Part shown: positions 16,621 to 25,474 of the stretch, piece by piece
Layout of the letters: the number at the start of each line of letters is the position of its first letter
Position numbering within the stretch: the first letter of the stretch is position 1
NCBI GenBank assembly: GCA_021648745.1
Contig: JAKISE010000022.1
Coordinates: 1 to 39,630, forward strand
DNA length: 39,630 nt
Direction of reading: 5' to 3'
Source: Cyclobacteriaceae bacterium
GTDB lineage: Bacteria > Bacteroidota > Bacteroidia > Cytophagales > Cyclobacteriaceae
Program-made: the position numbers and the translations under genes
The notes under the pieces: generated by a model
What the model saw: only the letters and a program-made list of their open reading frames with translations
Databases searched by the model: none
What the model was told of the DNA's origin: nothing

Positions 16621-18372
16621 CTACTGAAACTCTACATCGTAAAGCAAACGAGCTTGCAAGCCTCTCATGGACTTAACCTGCTCTAATATTTGAGCATACG
16701 GATACATATCTCCAAGTTGAGCTTTCATTAACTTAGCTTGAGTGCTACTTTCTAACTCCTCTAAAATCTCTTCAAGAGCCGTTTTTTGTTCTGGGTAATA
16801 GCGAACCTTATAATCATCTGTTATTCCTGCCTTTTCAGCTGCAATAGCAATAGCATCATCTAAATCTCCTAACACATCTACCAATCCATTTTCTTTTGCT
16901 TGAGTGCCGGTCCACACTCTACCGGATGCAATGGCCTTTAAATCATCAATATTCATACCTCTGCCTTCGGCTGCTTTGGAAGTAAACAGGTCATAGCCTT
17001 CTTCCACACTGTTTTGAATAATTCTTTTTTCAGCTTCGGTAAGTGCTCTAGAACTGGTCATCATATCGGAAAAATCTCCAGTAGATACACCATCCGTTGT
17101 AATTCCAAGTTTGTTGGCCATAAAATCGCCCATGTTAAATACAATACCAAATATGCCAATAGAACCTGTAATAGTATTGGGCTGAGAAACAATTGTATCA
17201 GCTGCCATACTAATGTAATAGCCACCTGATGCTGCATAATTTCCGAAGGAAGCAATCACAGGTTTAGACTCTCGAGCCTTTACCACCTCTCTCCAAATTA
17301 AATCAGAAGCCAGCGCGCTTCCACCAGGCGAACTCACTCTTAACACGATGGCTTTCACTTTATCATTTTCGCGAGCTTTACGAATTTCTCTTGTGAACTT
17401 ATCAGAACCAATTTGCCCTTTTCCTCCTTTACCATCCACAATGTCACCTTCCGCTATTATTACGGCAATTTTATTCTTTGAGGAATTTGATTTATAAAAT
17501 GATTTATTATACTCTTGAAAACTTACAAACTCAATATCTTCTGCATCCTCTACCTCAATTTTATCAGCTACTTTCTGCAAAAATTGATCTTTATATAATG
17601 TAGCGGTAATTAAACCAAGTTCAGTTGCTTGTGTTAAGTTTTGGGCTAACATCTTATCCGAAATATTTTTCAATTTAGCTTCCGTCATATCCAAGTCAGG
17701 TGCCATTTCAGAAATCATATAATTATAAATAGAATTTAAGAATGATGTAGTCTGCAAGCGACTAGCATCACTCATCTTATCTAAAATAAGTGGTTCAACA
17801 GCACTTTTATAAGTCCCTACTCTAAAAATTTGGGGTTTAATATCAAGTTTCTCGAATGTTCCTTTTAAAAATGGAGTATTCGATGACAAGCCGTTCCACT
17901 CAACACCACCTGCCGGGCTAACATATAATTCATCCGCAACCGAAGAAAGATAAAAGCCCCCTTCTGTTAAGTAATCCGCATACGACATTATAAATTTACC
18001 TGAAGATTTAAACTCAACTAAAGCCGCCCTTACTTCTGCTCCCATTGCAAAACCGCCCTTTAAAGAAGGAGCCAACAATACAATTCCTTTTATCTTATCA
18101 TCAGAAGCGGCTTGGGTCAATGCTTTTTTAAGATCAATAACACCGATTTTCTTAGACTCTCCTCCTCCAAATCCTAAATCTGAAAAAGGGTCGTTAAAAC
18201 TTCTATCGGCTAGTTGCCTATTCAAATTAATATGCAATACGCTATTGCTACTTACAGATACTTCTCCTTCGCTTTCCATGGCAGCAACAACAGCTATTAG
18301 CATAAAAAAGCCAAACAAAGAAAAGACCACAAGGGCCAAAAAGCTAGCAAAAAAGTTTCTAAGGAAGTTCAT
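16621..18372 (-). CDS. sppA: Signal peptide peptidase SppA, 67-kDa type
   Basis: A 583-residue protein, the length of the long SppA form with two ClpP/crotonase-like halves. An N-terminal membrane anchor (residues 5-31) is followed by the N-terminal half with FRVGTYKSAVEP, in which Lys189 fits the catalytic lysine, and the C-terminal half with RVSSPGGSALASDLIWREV and GNYAASGGYYISMAAD, in which Ser382 fits the catalytic serine. It degrades leftover signal peptides in the membrane with the active site facing the periplasm. It is monocistronic. A minus-strand TATTTTTG at 18447-18454 could be its -7 promoter element. Confidence 0.95.
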   Translation of the reverse strand: MNFLRNFFASFLALVVFSLFGFFMLIAVVAAMESEGEVSVSSNSVLHINLNRQLADRSFNDPFSDLGFGGGESKKIGVIDLKKALTQAASDDKIKGIVLLAPSLKGGFAMGAEVRAALVEFKSSGKFIMSYADYLTEGGFYLSSVADELYVSPAGGVEWNGLSSNTPFLKGTFEKLDIKPQIFRVGTYKSAVEPLILDKMSDASRLQTTSFLNSIYNYMISEMAPDLDMTEAKLKNISDKMLAQNLTQATELGLITATLYKDQFLQKVADKIEVEDAEDIEFVSFQEYNKSFYKSNSSKNKIAVIIAEGDIVDGKGGKGQIGSDKFTREIRKARENDKVKAIVLRVSSPGGSALASDLIWREVVKARESKPVIASFGNYAASGGYYISMAADTIVSQPNTITGSIGIFGIVFNMGDFMANKLGITTDGVSTGDFSDMMTSSRALTEAEKRIIQNSVEEGYDLFTSKAAEGRGMNIDDLKAIASGRVWTGTQAKENGLVDVLGDLDDAIAIAAEKAGITDDYKVRYYPEQKTALEEILEELESSTQAKLMKAQLGDMYPYAQILEQVKSMRGLQARLLYDVEFQ

Positions 18373-18560
18373 TCAGTTATTAGATTTTGTGTGATTAAAT
18401 TAGCTTCCCAAACTATACATATTACAAGCCATAGAAAAACCAACTTCAAAAATAAAACTATAAAGTCTTAGATTATAATCTATTCTACTAATAGTTGATA
18501 ATCAATTTGAAAGGCGTAAAATTGCTTTAAACCATTTCTACTTTTCTTGTTAAAAGCAAT

Positions 18561-19067
18561 ATGGCACATAAAACATTTCTACTTTTAGGCTCTAACCTTG
18601 GCAATAGAGCCGAAATTTTAGTGCAAGCTCAGAAAGAAATAAAATCCCAAATAGGATCAATAGAAAGAACGTCTTCCATGTATGAAACATTAGCCTGGGG
18701 CATTGAGGACCAACCTGCATTTTTAAACCAAGTACTACAAGTTAAAACAATTTTATCCCCTCCAAATTTACTAAACTCAATAAACAAAATTGAGCAGGAC
18801 TTAGGGCGGATTAGGCACCAAAAATGGGGCGAACGCTTGATAGATATTGATATCTTATATTATGATAGTGAAATAGTAAAAACAGATAATTTAATTATCC
18901 CTCATCATGAAATAGCGAATCGAAGATTCACGTTAGTTCCGTTAGTAGAAATTGCTGCATATTTTGTTCATCCGGGTTTAGGTAAAACTCAAGAGGAATT
19001 GCTTGAGGTTTGTAGAGATGAGCTAAAAGTTAAAAAAGCACCAAACCTGAATCAAAAAAAGACTTAA
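18561..19067 (+). CDS. folK: 2-amino-4-hydroxy-6-hydroxymethyldihydropteridine pyrophosphokinase
   Basis: A 168-residue HPPK, normal length. Motifs: LLLGSNLGNRAEIL at the start, SSMYETLAWGIEDQPAFLNQVL, and the signature GRIRHQKWGERLIDIDILYY with the two metal-binding aspartates, followed by PHHEIANRRFTLVPLVEIA. It transfers pyrophosphate from ATP to the pterin alcohol in folate synthesis. It is divergent from sppA. The other folate genes are not in the window. Confidence 0.97.
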   Translation: MAHKTFLLLGSNLGNRAEILVQAQKEIKSQIGSIERTSSMYETLAWGIEDQPAFLNQVLQVKTILSPPNLLNSINKIEQDLGRIRHQKWGERLIDIDILYYDSEIVKTDNLIIPHHEIANRRFTLVPLVEIAAYFVHPGLGKTQEELLEVCRDELKVKKAPNLNQKKT

Positions 19068-19102
19068 CTGTAAGGGTAATTAAACGTGAATTATTTTTTC
19101 TA

Positions 19103-19787
19103 ATGAAAGTAAAAAAAAAGTCTCATAATTTCACTAATTATATTAATTTTTTTCTTTGGGGCATGTTCTGAGGTTGAAAATAACATCTCCATTATTCCAA
19201 AAATTGAATTTAAAGATCTTTATATCATAAAAAATTACTACGACAATTTATTAGTTTTAGAATTGATTGTTGAAGACGGTGATGGCGATATTGGGCTATA
19301 TGATTACACTGAAGAACCATACAATTTGCAATTCTATTTCGAGAAACAGAATGGCGAATTGCTGCAGTATTCAGATAGGAACACAGCCCCGTATGACACT
19401 ATACCTCCTTTTGAATACCCTTATTATTGCACCAACTATTCAATTGAAAAAAGCGACACTTTTTATGTTGAAAAAAATATAAATCATTATAACATATTCA
19501 TTGATTTTTATGTTAAACGAAACAATGATTTTGAATTAATCAATTTTGAAACCATAGCTTCTCCACATTGCGGTATAACCAATAATGGTAGAATATGGGA
19601 AGTAAAAAATAACCCTTTGGGACCTGAGATTATCGAGTATCCAATGGGAGCACATAGTTTACCCGTAATATTTAAAGGAGATTCAGTTAAGCTGGTTGTA
19701 CAAATTCAAGATAGAGCTTTTAATAAGAGTAACATTGAAGAGACATTTACATTTATTGTTGGTGACTTAGAAATAAGAAGTAAGTAA
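19103..19787 (+). pseudogene. Lipoprotein with a +1 poly-A frameshift in its signal peptide
   Basis: The frame running from about 19119 to the stop at 19785 encodes SLIISLIILIFFFGACSEVE and then a DGDGD-containing body closely related to the gene at 20839 (shared DRNT-x-PYDTIPPFE and PYYCTNYSIE). It has no start codon of its own: an in-frame TAA lies at 19110-19112. An ATG at 19103 in another frame reads M-K-V-K-K into a run of nine A (19111-19119). With eight A the ATG would join the lipoprotein frame and give a perfect signal peptide with lipobox GAC. So the gene is off by one A: slippage, phase variation or sequencing error. A downstream TTG at 19263 would give a protein without signal peptide and is unlikely. 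Confidence 0.75.
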
Positions 19788-19804
19788 TGGCACTTTATAA
19801 TATT

Positions 19805-20821
19805 CTAAGAAACCAATAAATTACACCCCCTCAATTCGCTATTATCAAATCGGCCAAGTACTTCAAAGGTGCCATCAGTATTCAATCTTCCTAAATCTTG
19901 GGTTTCGATAAAAGAGCAAGTGTGTACATTGGCTAAATCAATTACATTAATACCACCTGTTCTGCCAACCGGTGCTACTGAAAATGGGTCGCTTACTTCC
20001 CTAATTAATATTTTCATTGTTTCTGGAGCAGCAAAAATCGCATTTCTACCATAGGCTTGTGAAAGTAACTCCGTCATTCCATATTCTGAATAGATATGAG
20101 TCAAATTTAGTTTACTTCTTAATATGCCATACAATTTTTCCCGTGTAACTTCCTCTCTCCTTCCTTTCATTCCGCCTGTTTCGATAAGAATTACATGGCT
20201 TAAATCTAACTCGTACTTTTCTGCCAATTGAAGCAAAGCAAAAGTGACTCCAAAAAGAATAACTTTTTTTGTGTCGGTTTTAAGCTTAACTAATTTATTG
20301 GCAAGTTGCTCAAGATTATGAAGGTAGAACCCCGAATGTGTTGAATTTGACTCTTGAATAAAAAACTGCACCATACTTACCAAAGAAGAGTTATTCCTCT
20401 CCAAATACGAAGGCAACAAAGCAAGAATATGTGCCTCTCCAATTTTTCCAAATTCAATCTCGAATAGGCGTTTAGCGTTAGAATGGTAAAATTTTACATT
20501 TTTCACAAGGTGTTTACTTGTTTTTACTCCACTGGTTCCGCTGCTCTCAAATACTTTTTGTGGCTCCCACTCGTTGGTTTTAACAACATGGTTTTTAAAA
20601 AAAGAAATGGGTAAAAAAGGTATTTTTTTAATTGTGTTTATGTTTAAAATATTAACACCTAAGAAATTTAAGTACGATTTATACACAAAATTATGTGCCA
20701 CTTGGTATTGAAAAACCGCTAAGGCATGGGTATCAAAGTTAGATTCGTTAATATTGGGAATATTATTTAGTAAACCTTGGGCACTCTCCATGCGTTTAAA
20801 ATAAGTAGTTTTGTAATGCAC
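19805..20821 (-). CDS. LuxE-like acyl-protein synthetase / acyltransferase
   Basis: A 338-residue member of the LuxE/PaaK branch of the ANL adenylate-forming family. Visible motifs: FLPISFFKNHVVKTNEWEPQ, the P-loop-like FESSGTSGVKTSKH (about 90-103), VILIETGGMKGRREEVTREK, HIYSEYGMTELLSQAYG and GGINVIDLANVHTCSFIETQ with D-x-G-R-L following. LuxE activates fatty acids as acyl-AMP and transfers them to its own cysteine. No luxCD genes are nearby; solitary copies occur in Bacteroidota with unknown substrates. The start at 20821 or at Met11 (20791) is possible. It lies head to head with one DGDGD lipoprotein and tail to tail with its paralogue. Confidence 0.85.
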   Translation of the reverse strand: MHYKTTYFKRMESAQGLLNNIPNINESNFDTHALAVFQYQVAHNFVYKSYLNFLGVNILNINTIKKIPFLPISFFKNHVVKTNEWEPQKVFESSGTSGVKTSKHLVKNVKFYHSNAKRLFEIEFGKIGEAHILALLPSYLERNNSSLVSMVQFFIQESNSTHSGFYLHNLEQLANKLVKLKTDTKKVILFGVTFALLQLAEKYELDLSHVILIETGGMKGRREEVTREKLYGILRSKLNLTHIYSEYGMTELLSQAYGRNAIFAAPETMKILIREVSDPFSVAPVGRTGGINVIDLANVHTCSFIETQDLGRLNTDGTFEVLGRFDNSELRGCNLLVS

Positions 20822-20838
20822 AAATTTATATAAACTAA

Positions 20839-21528
20839 TTGAAGGGAATTATAAAATATAGCGGATTAGTAATCGTATTCACATATGCATTTTGGAGTTG
20901 TCGTGATTTACCAACTTATCCAACTACACCCTCCATTGATTATAACCAACTCTTTTTTAAGAAGGGTGAACTTGCAGATACATTATTTGTAAAGCTTAAA
21001 TTTAGAGATGGCGATGGTGATTTGGGCTTAAGCCCAAGTTTTGATACTGGAATACCCTATAATGCCATTTGGTACGAGGCGAAACCAGACGGGAGTTTAC
21101 TTACATATGCCGATAGAAACACTCCTCCTTACGATACAATACCACCGTTTGAATTCCCTTACTACTGTACCAACTATTCTATTGAAGATTTAGACACGTT
21201 CTATATTTCGCAAAACCCTAACCATTTTAATATTTTTGTAGATTTTTATGTGAAGAAAAATGGACAGTGGAGTTTGTATGATTGGATAACCGCCAACCCT
21301 CCTCAATGTGGGGAAACTTATAATGGCCGTTTCCCAATATTAAACTCATCTGGACAAAAAAGGCCTTTGGAAGGCACCTTAGAGTACGGAATAACGGGTG
21401 CTGCGTTTGAAGTTATTTTTAAGCGCGATACACTAAAGCTTGAAGTGCGAATTCAAGACAGAGCGCTAAATAAGAGTAACTTAATAGAAACTCCCGAATT
21501 TGTATTAAAAGATATAACCATTAATTAG
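20839..21528 (+). CDS. DGDGD-motif lipoprotein, intact paralogue
   Basis: A 229-residue lipoprotein probably starting at a TTG (20839), since an in-frame TAA sits at 20836 and no ATG precedes the signal sequence KGIIKYSGLVIVFTYAFWSC. The Cys after F-W-S is the lipid site. The body holds KFRDGDGDLGLSP (a Ca-binding-like DGDGD loop), DRNTPPYDTIPPFEFPYYC and IQDRALNKSNLIETPEF. Only 17 bp separate it from the LuxE-like gene on the other strand, so its promoter must lie inside that gene's 5' part. It is paralogous to 19103-19787. It is probably anchored in the outer membrane. Function unknown. Confidence 0.8.
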   Translation: MKGIIKYSGLVIVFTYAFWSCRDLPTYPTTPSIDYNQLFFKKGELADTLFVKLKFRDGDGDLGLSPSFDTGIPYNAIWYEAKPDGSLLTYADRNTPPYDTIPPFEFPYYCTNYSIEDLDTFYISQNPNHFNIFVDFYVKKNGQWSLYDWITANPPQCGETYNGRFPILNSSGQKRPLEGTLEYGITGAAFEVIFKRDTLKLEVRIQDRALNKSNLIETPEFVLKDITIN

Positions 21529-21530
21529 GG

Positions 21531-21905
21531 TTAATAGGTTCCTACACCTATCATAACTAAAGTACATCCTTCTACAACTTCAATATTTTGTTTGCGAGCC
21601 ATATTTTGAAAAGTCTCATTTTCTGTGCCTGGATTAAACAAAATACGTTGTGGTTTTAGCGACAATATGTACGAATACCACTCAGGTTGATTTTGAGGTC
21701 CTATATACATGGTTACTGTATGCACATGTTCAATTATAGGTTTTTCCCTTAAAGGCAAGATTGGCCTGCCCAAAACATCTCCTTTTTTAATACCAACAGG
21801 AACAAATTCTATATTAGCACCTGAAAGTCTTTCTGCCGCCATATATGCATATCTAGCGGTATTTGATGATGCTCCAATAATTACCGTTTTTTTTGAGTCA
21901 GACAT
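21531..21905 (-). CDS. CoA-binding protein (YccU-like Rossmann fold)
   Basis: From the ATG at 21905 the protein is 124 residues: MSDSKKTVIIGASSNTARYA, a Rossmann nucleotide-binding start, then EFVPVGIKKGDVLGRPILPL, MYIGPQNQPEWY, RILFNPGTENETF and EVVEGCTLVMIGVGTY. This matches the small CoA_binding family (YccU type), including the conserved E-G-C-T-x-V near the end. An upstream ATG (21929) would lengthen it inside the preceding gene and is less likely. It overlaps the 3' end of the FAD protein gene by 8 nt, so it is translationally coupled and in the same operon. Ligand and role are not established for the family. Confidence 0.85.
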   Translation of the reverse strand: MSDSKKTVIIGASSNTARYAYMAAERLSGANIEFVPVGIKKGDVLGRPILPLREKPIIEHVHTVTMYIGPQNQPEWYSYILSLKPQRILFNPGTENETFQNMARKQNIEVVEGCTLVMIGVGTY

Positions 21906-23463
21906 CTTTTTTAAAATACTTATTTGCAATCATTTTTGCACAATTCTCTCCATCCATAGCCGCAGAAACAATACCTCCGGCATAGCCTGCTCCTTCTCCA
22001 GAAGGATACAATCTGGCAATTTGACTATGTTCTAATGATTCACGGTCACGTGGGATTCTAACCGGAGAAGAGGTTCTACTTTCAACTCCTAAAATAACAG
22101 CATCATTTGTTAAATAACCTTTCATCTTTTTATCATAACTACGAAATGCCTTTCGCAATCGATATGAAATACTTTTTGGCAACACCTCTCCTAGCTCAGA
22201 AGAAACTATTCCTGGTTGATACGAAGTTTCAGGGAGAATGGAAGACACTCTTTTTTGTGTAAAATCTATCAATCGTTGGGCAGGTGCAGCTTGGGTACCT
22301 GAAACAGCAAATGCTGCCTGCTCCACTTGCTGTTGAAAGTACATCCCCGCTAATACTCCATATTTTTGATAAGCCTTTGTATCTTCATCATCTATGGCAA
22401 CCACAATGCCTGAATTTGCAAATTTAGAATCTCTACGAGAAGGGCTCATTCCGTTAACTACAATTTCACCTGGTGCTGTAGCAGCTGGTACAATAAACCC
22501 TCCCGGACACATGCAAAAAGAAAATACACCCTTTTTAGCTTCTTCATAATAAATTTGATGCACTAGCGAATAACTGGCGGCAGGCAAATAATCATCACGT
22601 ACATCACAATGATACTGAATAGAATCAATCAATTTCTGAGGGTGCTCTACCCTCACACCAAGCGCAAATGGTTTGGATTCTATTTCAATTTTCTTTTTAT
22701 CTAGCAAGGTATAAATATCTCTAGCCGAATGCCCAGTTGCTAAAATTACAGATTCCCCTAAAAATTCTTCAGCCCCTACCTTTACGCCAACGGCTACTCC
22801 ATTTTTTAAAATAATATCATCTACACGCTTGTCAAAATAAATTTCTCCACCTCGCTCCAGAATAAATGTCCTTATATTTTCAATTAACTTCGGCAGTTTA
22901 TTAGTACCAATATGTGGATGAGCATCTATCAAAATTTCTTCGCGAGAACCAAAGGCTACCAAGATTTCTAAAACCCGTCTTACGTTCCCTCTTTTGCTCG
23001 AACGCGTGTATAGTTTACCATCTGAATAGGTGCCTGCTCCCCCTTCACCAAAGCAATAATTAGAATCTGGGTTTACAACATCATCTTTGTTGATTGCGGC
23101 TAAATCTCGCCTTCTGCTTTGTACATCTTTTCCTCGTTCGAGTATTACTGGTTTAATTCCTAACTCAATTAACTGCAATGCCGCAAATAAGCCTGCTGGA
23201 CCAGAACCTATAATAAGCACAGATTTAGACTTAGCCACATTAATATCAGGCTTAGTGTACTGAACACTTGTAAACTCTTGTCCTTCTTCGTACACATTAG
23301 CTTCTATCCTAACTTTAACAGCAGATTTACGGGCATCAATAGATCTTTTCAAAAGTTCTACTTGACCATTATTTAATCCAGCCTTAGCTCTAATTAACTT
23401 ATTAAGTATTTCAGGAGAATAGGCCTCCTGCGGAGAGAGGGATAAAATTATTTTCTTGGGCAT
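21898..23463 (-). CDS. FAD-dependent dehydrogenase, COG2509-like
   Basis: A 521-residue flavoprotein. After an N-terminal domain of about 75 residues comes the dinucleotide-binding VLIIGSGPAGLFAALQLIEL, LERGKDVQSRRRDLAAINKD, then NYCFGEGGAGTYSDGKLYTR (the hallmark of this group) and a C-terminal ATGHSARDIYTLLDKKKIEI, SFCMCPGGFIVPAATAPGE and RLYPSGEGAGYAGGIVSAAM. This whole-protein pattern is conserved widely in bacteria without an agreed substrate. It is the middle gene of a three-gene operon; its start codon overlaps the stop of the upstream gene by 1 nt (TAATG). Confidence 0.9.
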   Translation of the reverse strand: MPKKIILSLSPQEAYSPEILNKLIRAKAGLNNGQVELLKRSIDARKSAVKVRIEANVYEEGQEFTSVQYTKPDINVAKSKSVLIIGSGPAGLFAALQLIELGIKPVILERGKDVQSRRRDLAAINKDDVVNPDSNYCFGEGGAGTYSDGKLYTRSSKRGNVRRVLEILVAFGSREEILIDAHPHIGTNKLPKLIENIRTFILERGGEIYFDKRVDDIILKNGVAVGVKVGAEEFLGESVILATGHSARDIYTLLDKKKIEIESKPFALGVRVEHPQKLIDSIQYHCDVRDDYLPAASYSLVHQIYYEEAKKGVFSFCMCPGGFIVPAATAPGEIVVNGMSPSRRDSKFANSGIVVAIDDEDTKAYQKYGVLAGMYFQQQVEQAAFAVSGTQAAPAQRLIDFTQKRVSSILPETSYQPGIVSSELGEVLPKSISYRLRKAFRSYDKKMKGYLTNDAVILGVESRTSSPVRIPRDRESLEHSQIARLYPSGEGAGYAGGIVSAAMDGENCAKMIANKYFKKDV

Positions 23464-25304
23464 TAAAATTTTCTGGTTTTAAATGTGTAACCTAAATGAA
23501 AACCACCTCTTAAGGAAAGTGACAAGTCGTTGCTATTTAAATTGCTAAAAGGATCTGATATTCTATTTGACTCATAGGTTTTAACAAAGTCTCGATAACC
23601 AATACTGGTTCCTAAAAATACGTCTATCGTAAACCCATTATCCTGCTTATTTTTAAAATATCTAAACCCAATAAGAACGGCATACTCATATTTAGACTCA
23701 AAAGCCCCCTGTATAGGATTATCAATAATATTTGCATAATGCTGCAAATAGGTATAACGTAGCTCATGTGCAAAATAAGGCACCCCAAAATCAGTCCCCT
23801 TTTGATAAAATTTTTGTCGAAATGAGGCACTAAACCCTTGCATATAAGCCTTTCCGTTTTCAATTCCAGAAAAATCTTTTAGAAAAGGATCCCGAATATA
23901 TTGAAGCAGCAACTCGTACCCCAAGCGTTCATTCATATAATACTCAAGCGATAGTGGAAGCGTATTATAAAAAATAGCAATAGGGTTATAATTAATTATA
24001 TAGGCTCTGTGTTCATTCAGTTTACTTTTAAAGTATCTACTGCCTGAACTTGAATAAGAGTAAGAGCCAATGCTAACTTTTCTTTTTTCGGCACTCAACA
24101 CTTTTTGTTCTTCTTCTTCATTAGCCAATAAAAAACCTTCGTTTTCACCCTCATAATAGGGTTTATAATACCCTGCCAAATCACCGTTTCTTTCGAACAA
24201 TTCCCAAATGCCTACTTTTTTCTCGTCTCGAATTAAGCCTTTCATTTTTTGCTTGCCAAGCAAGCCCTCTCTTATTTCCTTGTGAGTCTTTGGTGGATAA
24301 TAGCCAATAAACTCACCTTCTCCATTCCTGAAATGGCATTCGCCTTCTAGGTACCCCGATTCATAATAATATTGCCAAGCCCCTTGATTTTTACCATTTA
24401 CAACTTTGCCTTTTACTTTGAGCGCACCCGTTTTGTAATATTCTTTATATATCCCATTTCCAAGTTCATAATTTGCCTCACCTTTCAGTTTTCCATCAGC
24501 ATAATAAAGTCTCCATTCACCATCTTTCCGCCCTTTGTACAATTTACCTTTAGTTCTGGTAATCCCCGATTCAAAATAATGAACCCAAATGCCATCGCTA
24601 AGGTCGTTGATATAATTCCCTTCTGCTTTTACACTTCCAGATTCATTATAGTATATCCAAGGCCCAAACTTCTTCCCTTCCTTATAAGTACCTTTTGCTT
24701 GTTTAGAGCCATCTTCATAATAAAAAAGCCAACTCCCCTCTTTTTTACCATCAAACTTTTTTCCCTTAGATTTTATTTCTCCGCTAATATGATATTCTGA
24801 ATAAAGCGAAAAATCAACGCTAATTTCTTCGGTAGCCTTTAACCCTCCAGAACTTGCATAATATTTCCATGTACCCACACGAGCATTATTCTCATAAGTA
24901 CCTTCAGTTTGCTTTGCTCCGTTTCTAGCATAAATTATCCAAATCCCAGTTCGTTTTCCATCGGTTAAGAGCCCTTCCATTTTTTTTCCTCCTGACTCAT
25001 AATAATATTGCCAAACGCCATGATTCTTTCCATCCACCACAGTTCCTATCATTCGTAGCTCTCCAGATTCGAAGTAATAACTCCATTCGCCTGAAGATGT
25101 GTTTTCTATAAAAAACCCTTTGCTCTTAATGGTTCCATCTTCGAAATAAGAAGTGTACTCACCATCAAGCTGGTTCTTAGAATTAATAACAAACTCTTCT
25201 TTTAAAGGTGCTCCCTTCACTTCGTAAAAAGTTTGCATAACACTCTGACCCATTGCCAGCGGCATAGAAAATAAAGTGCATAAAATAAATGAGATGAAAC
25301 GCAT
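23463..25304 (-). CDS. YwqK/MORN-type repeat protein with C-terminal barrel-like domain
   Basis: A 613-residue secreted protein. The signal peptide is MRFISFILCTLFSMPLAMGQ. Residues about 40-395 are more than a dozen repeats of roughly 23 residues of the form W-x-Y-Y-x-E-S-G-x-x-K-x-E-G-x-x-x-x-G-K-x-x-G, as in YwqK antitoxin-like or MORN repeats (for example WQYYYESGGKKMEGLLTDGK). Residues about 400-613 contain alternating aromatic strands (LSLEYYMNERLGYELLLQYI and ending GGFHLGYTFKTRKF) that look like an outer-membrane barrel, so the repeats would sit at the cell surface or in the periplasm. First gene of the operon; TATTTTTG at 25337-25344 may be its promoter. Confidence 0.82.
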   Translation of the reverse strand: MRFISFILCTLFSMPLAMGQSVMQTFYEVKGAPLKEEFVINSKNQLDGEYTSYFEDGTIKSKGFFIENTSSGEWSYYFESGELRMIGTVVDGKNHGVWQYYYESGGKKMEGLLTDGKRTGIWIIYARNGAKQTEGTYENNARVGTWKYYASSGGLKATEEISVDFSLYSEYHISGEIKSKGKKFDGKKEGSWLFYYEDGSKQAKGTYKEGKKFGPWIYYNESGSVKAEGNYINDLSDGIWVHYFESGITRTKGKLYKGRKDGEWRLYYADGKLKGEANYELGNGIYKEYYKTGALKVKGKVVNGKNQGAWQYYYESGYLEGECHFRNGEGEFIGYYPPKTHKEIREGLLGKQKMKGLIRDEKKVGIWELFERNGDLAGYYKPYYEGENEGFLLANEEEEQKVLSAEKRKVSIGSYSYSSSGSRYFKSKLNEHRAYIINYNPIAIFYNTLPLSLEYYMNERLGYELLLQYIRDPFLKDFSGIENGKAYMQGFSASFRQKFYQKGTDFGVPYFAHELRYTYLQHYANIIDNPIQGAFESKYEYAVLIGFRYFKNKQDNGFTIDVFLGTSIGYRDFVKTYESNRISDPFSNLNSNDLSLSLRGGFHLGYTFKTRKF

Positions 25305-25336
25305 AGAAATAACTTTCTCTAATCGGAAATTGTTTG

Positions 25337-25344
25337 CAAAAATA
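25337..25344 (-). promoter_or_regulatory. Candidate -7 promoter element for the YwqK-repeat operon
   Basis: Minus-strand TATTTTTG fits the Bacteroidota consensus TAnnTTTG, 33 bp upstream of the ATG at 25304. A TTTG lies only 13 bp further upstream, short of the usual spacing near 19, so the -33 element is not convincing. Confidence 0.4.
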
Positions 25345-25412
25345 GTATGATTCTAGGCAAAGTAGATTAAAACATTGATTTTATAAACCATAGGGGATGT
25401 GAATAATGGTTG

Positions 25413-25420
25413 TAAATTTG
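25413..25420 (+). promoter_or_regulatory. Candidate -7 promoter element for the acyl-CoA dehydrogenase gene
   Basis: TAAATTTG matches the Bacteroidota -7 consensus TAnnTTTG exactly and would give a leader of about 50 nt before the ATG at 25475. No clear -33 TTTG was found at the usual distance. Confidence 0.45.
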
Positions 25421-25474
25421 CCATAATTATAACCAAGTACTAACATCGGATAAAGCCGAATTTTAAACTAAATA

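Noticed and set aside
19263..19787. Independent 174-residue gene starting at TTG 19263
   Set aside because: The frame extends upstream through a lipoprotein signal peptide and lipobox to a poly-A tract; comparison with the paralogue shows the TTG is internal.
24372..24800. 142-residue plus-strand frame in the YwqK-repeat gene
   Set aside because: Its repetitive Phe/Ile-rich content mirrors the repeats on the other strand; there is no start context or family.
23463..25304. Periodic DNA similarity that might suggest a CRISPR or tandem DNA repeat
   Set aside because: The period of about 69 bp follows protein repeats of 23 residues with codon-level variation; there are no constant repeats with unique spacers.
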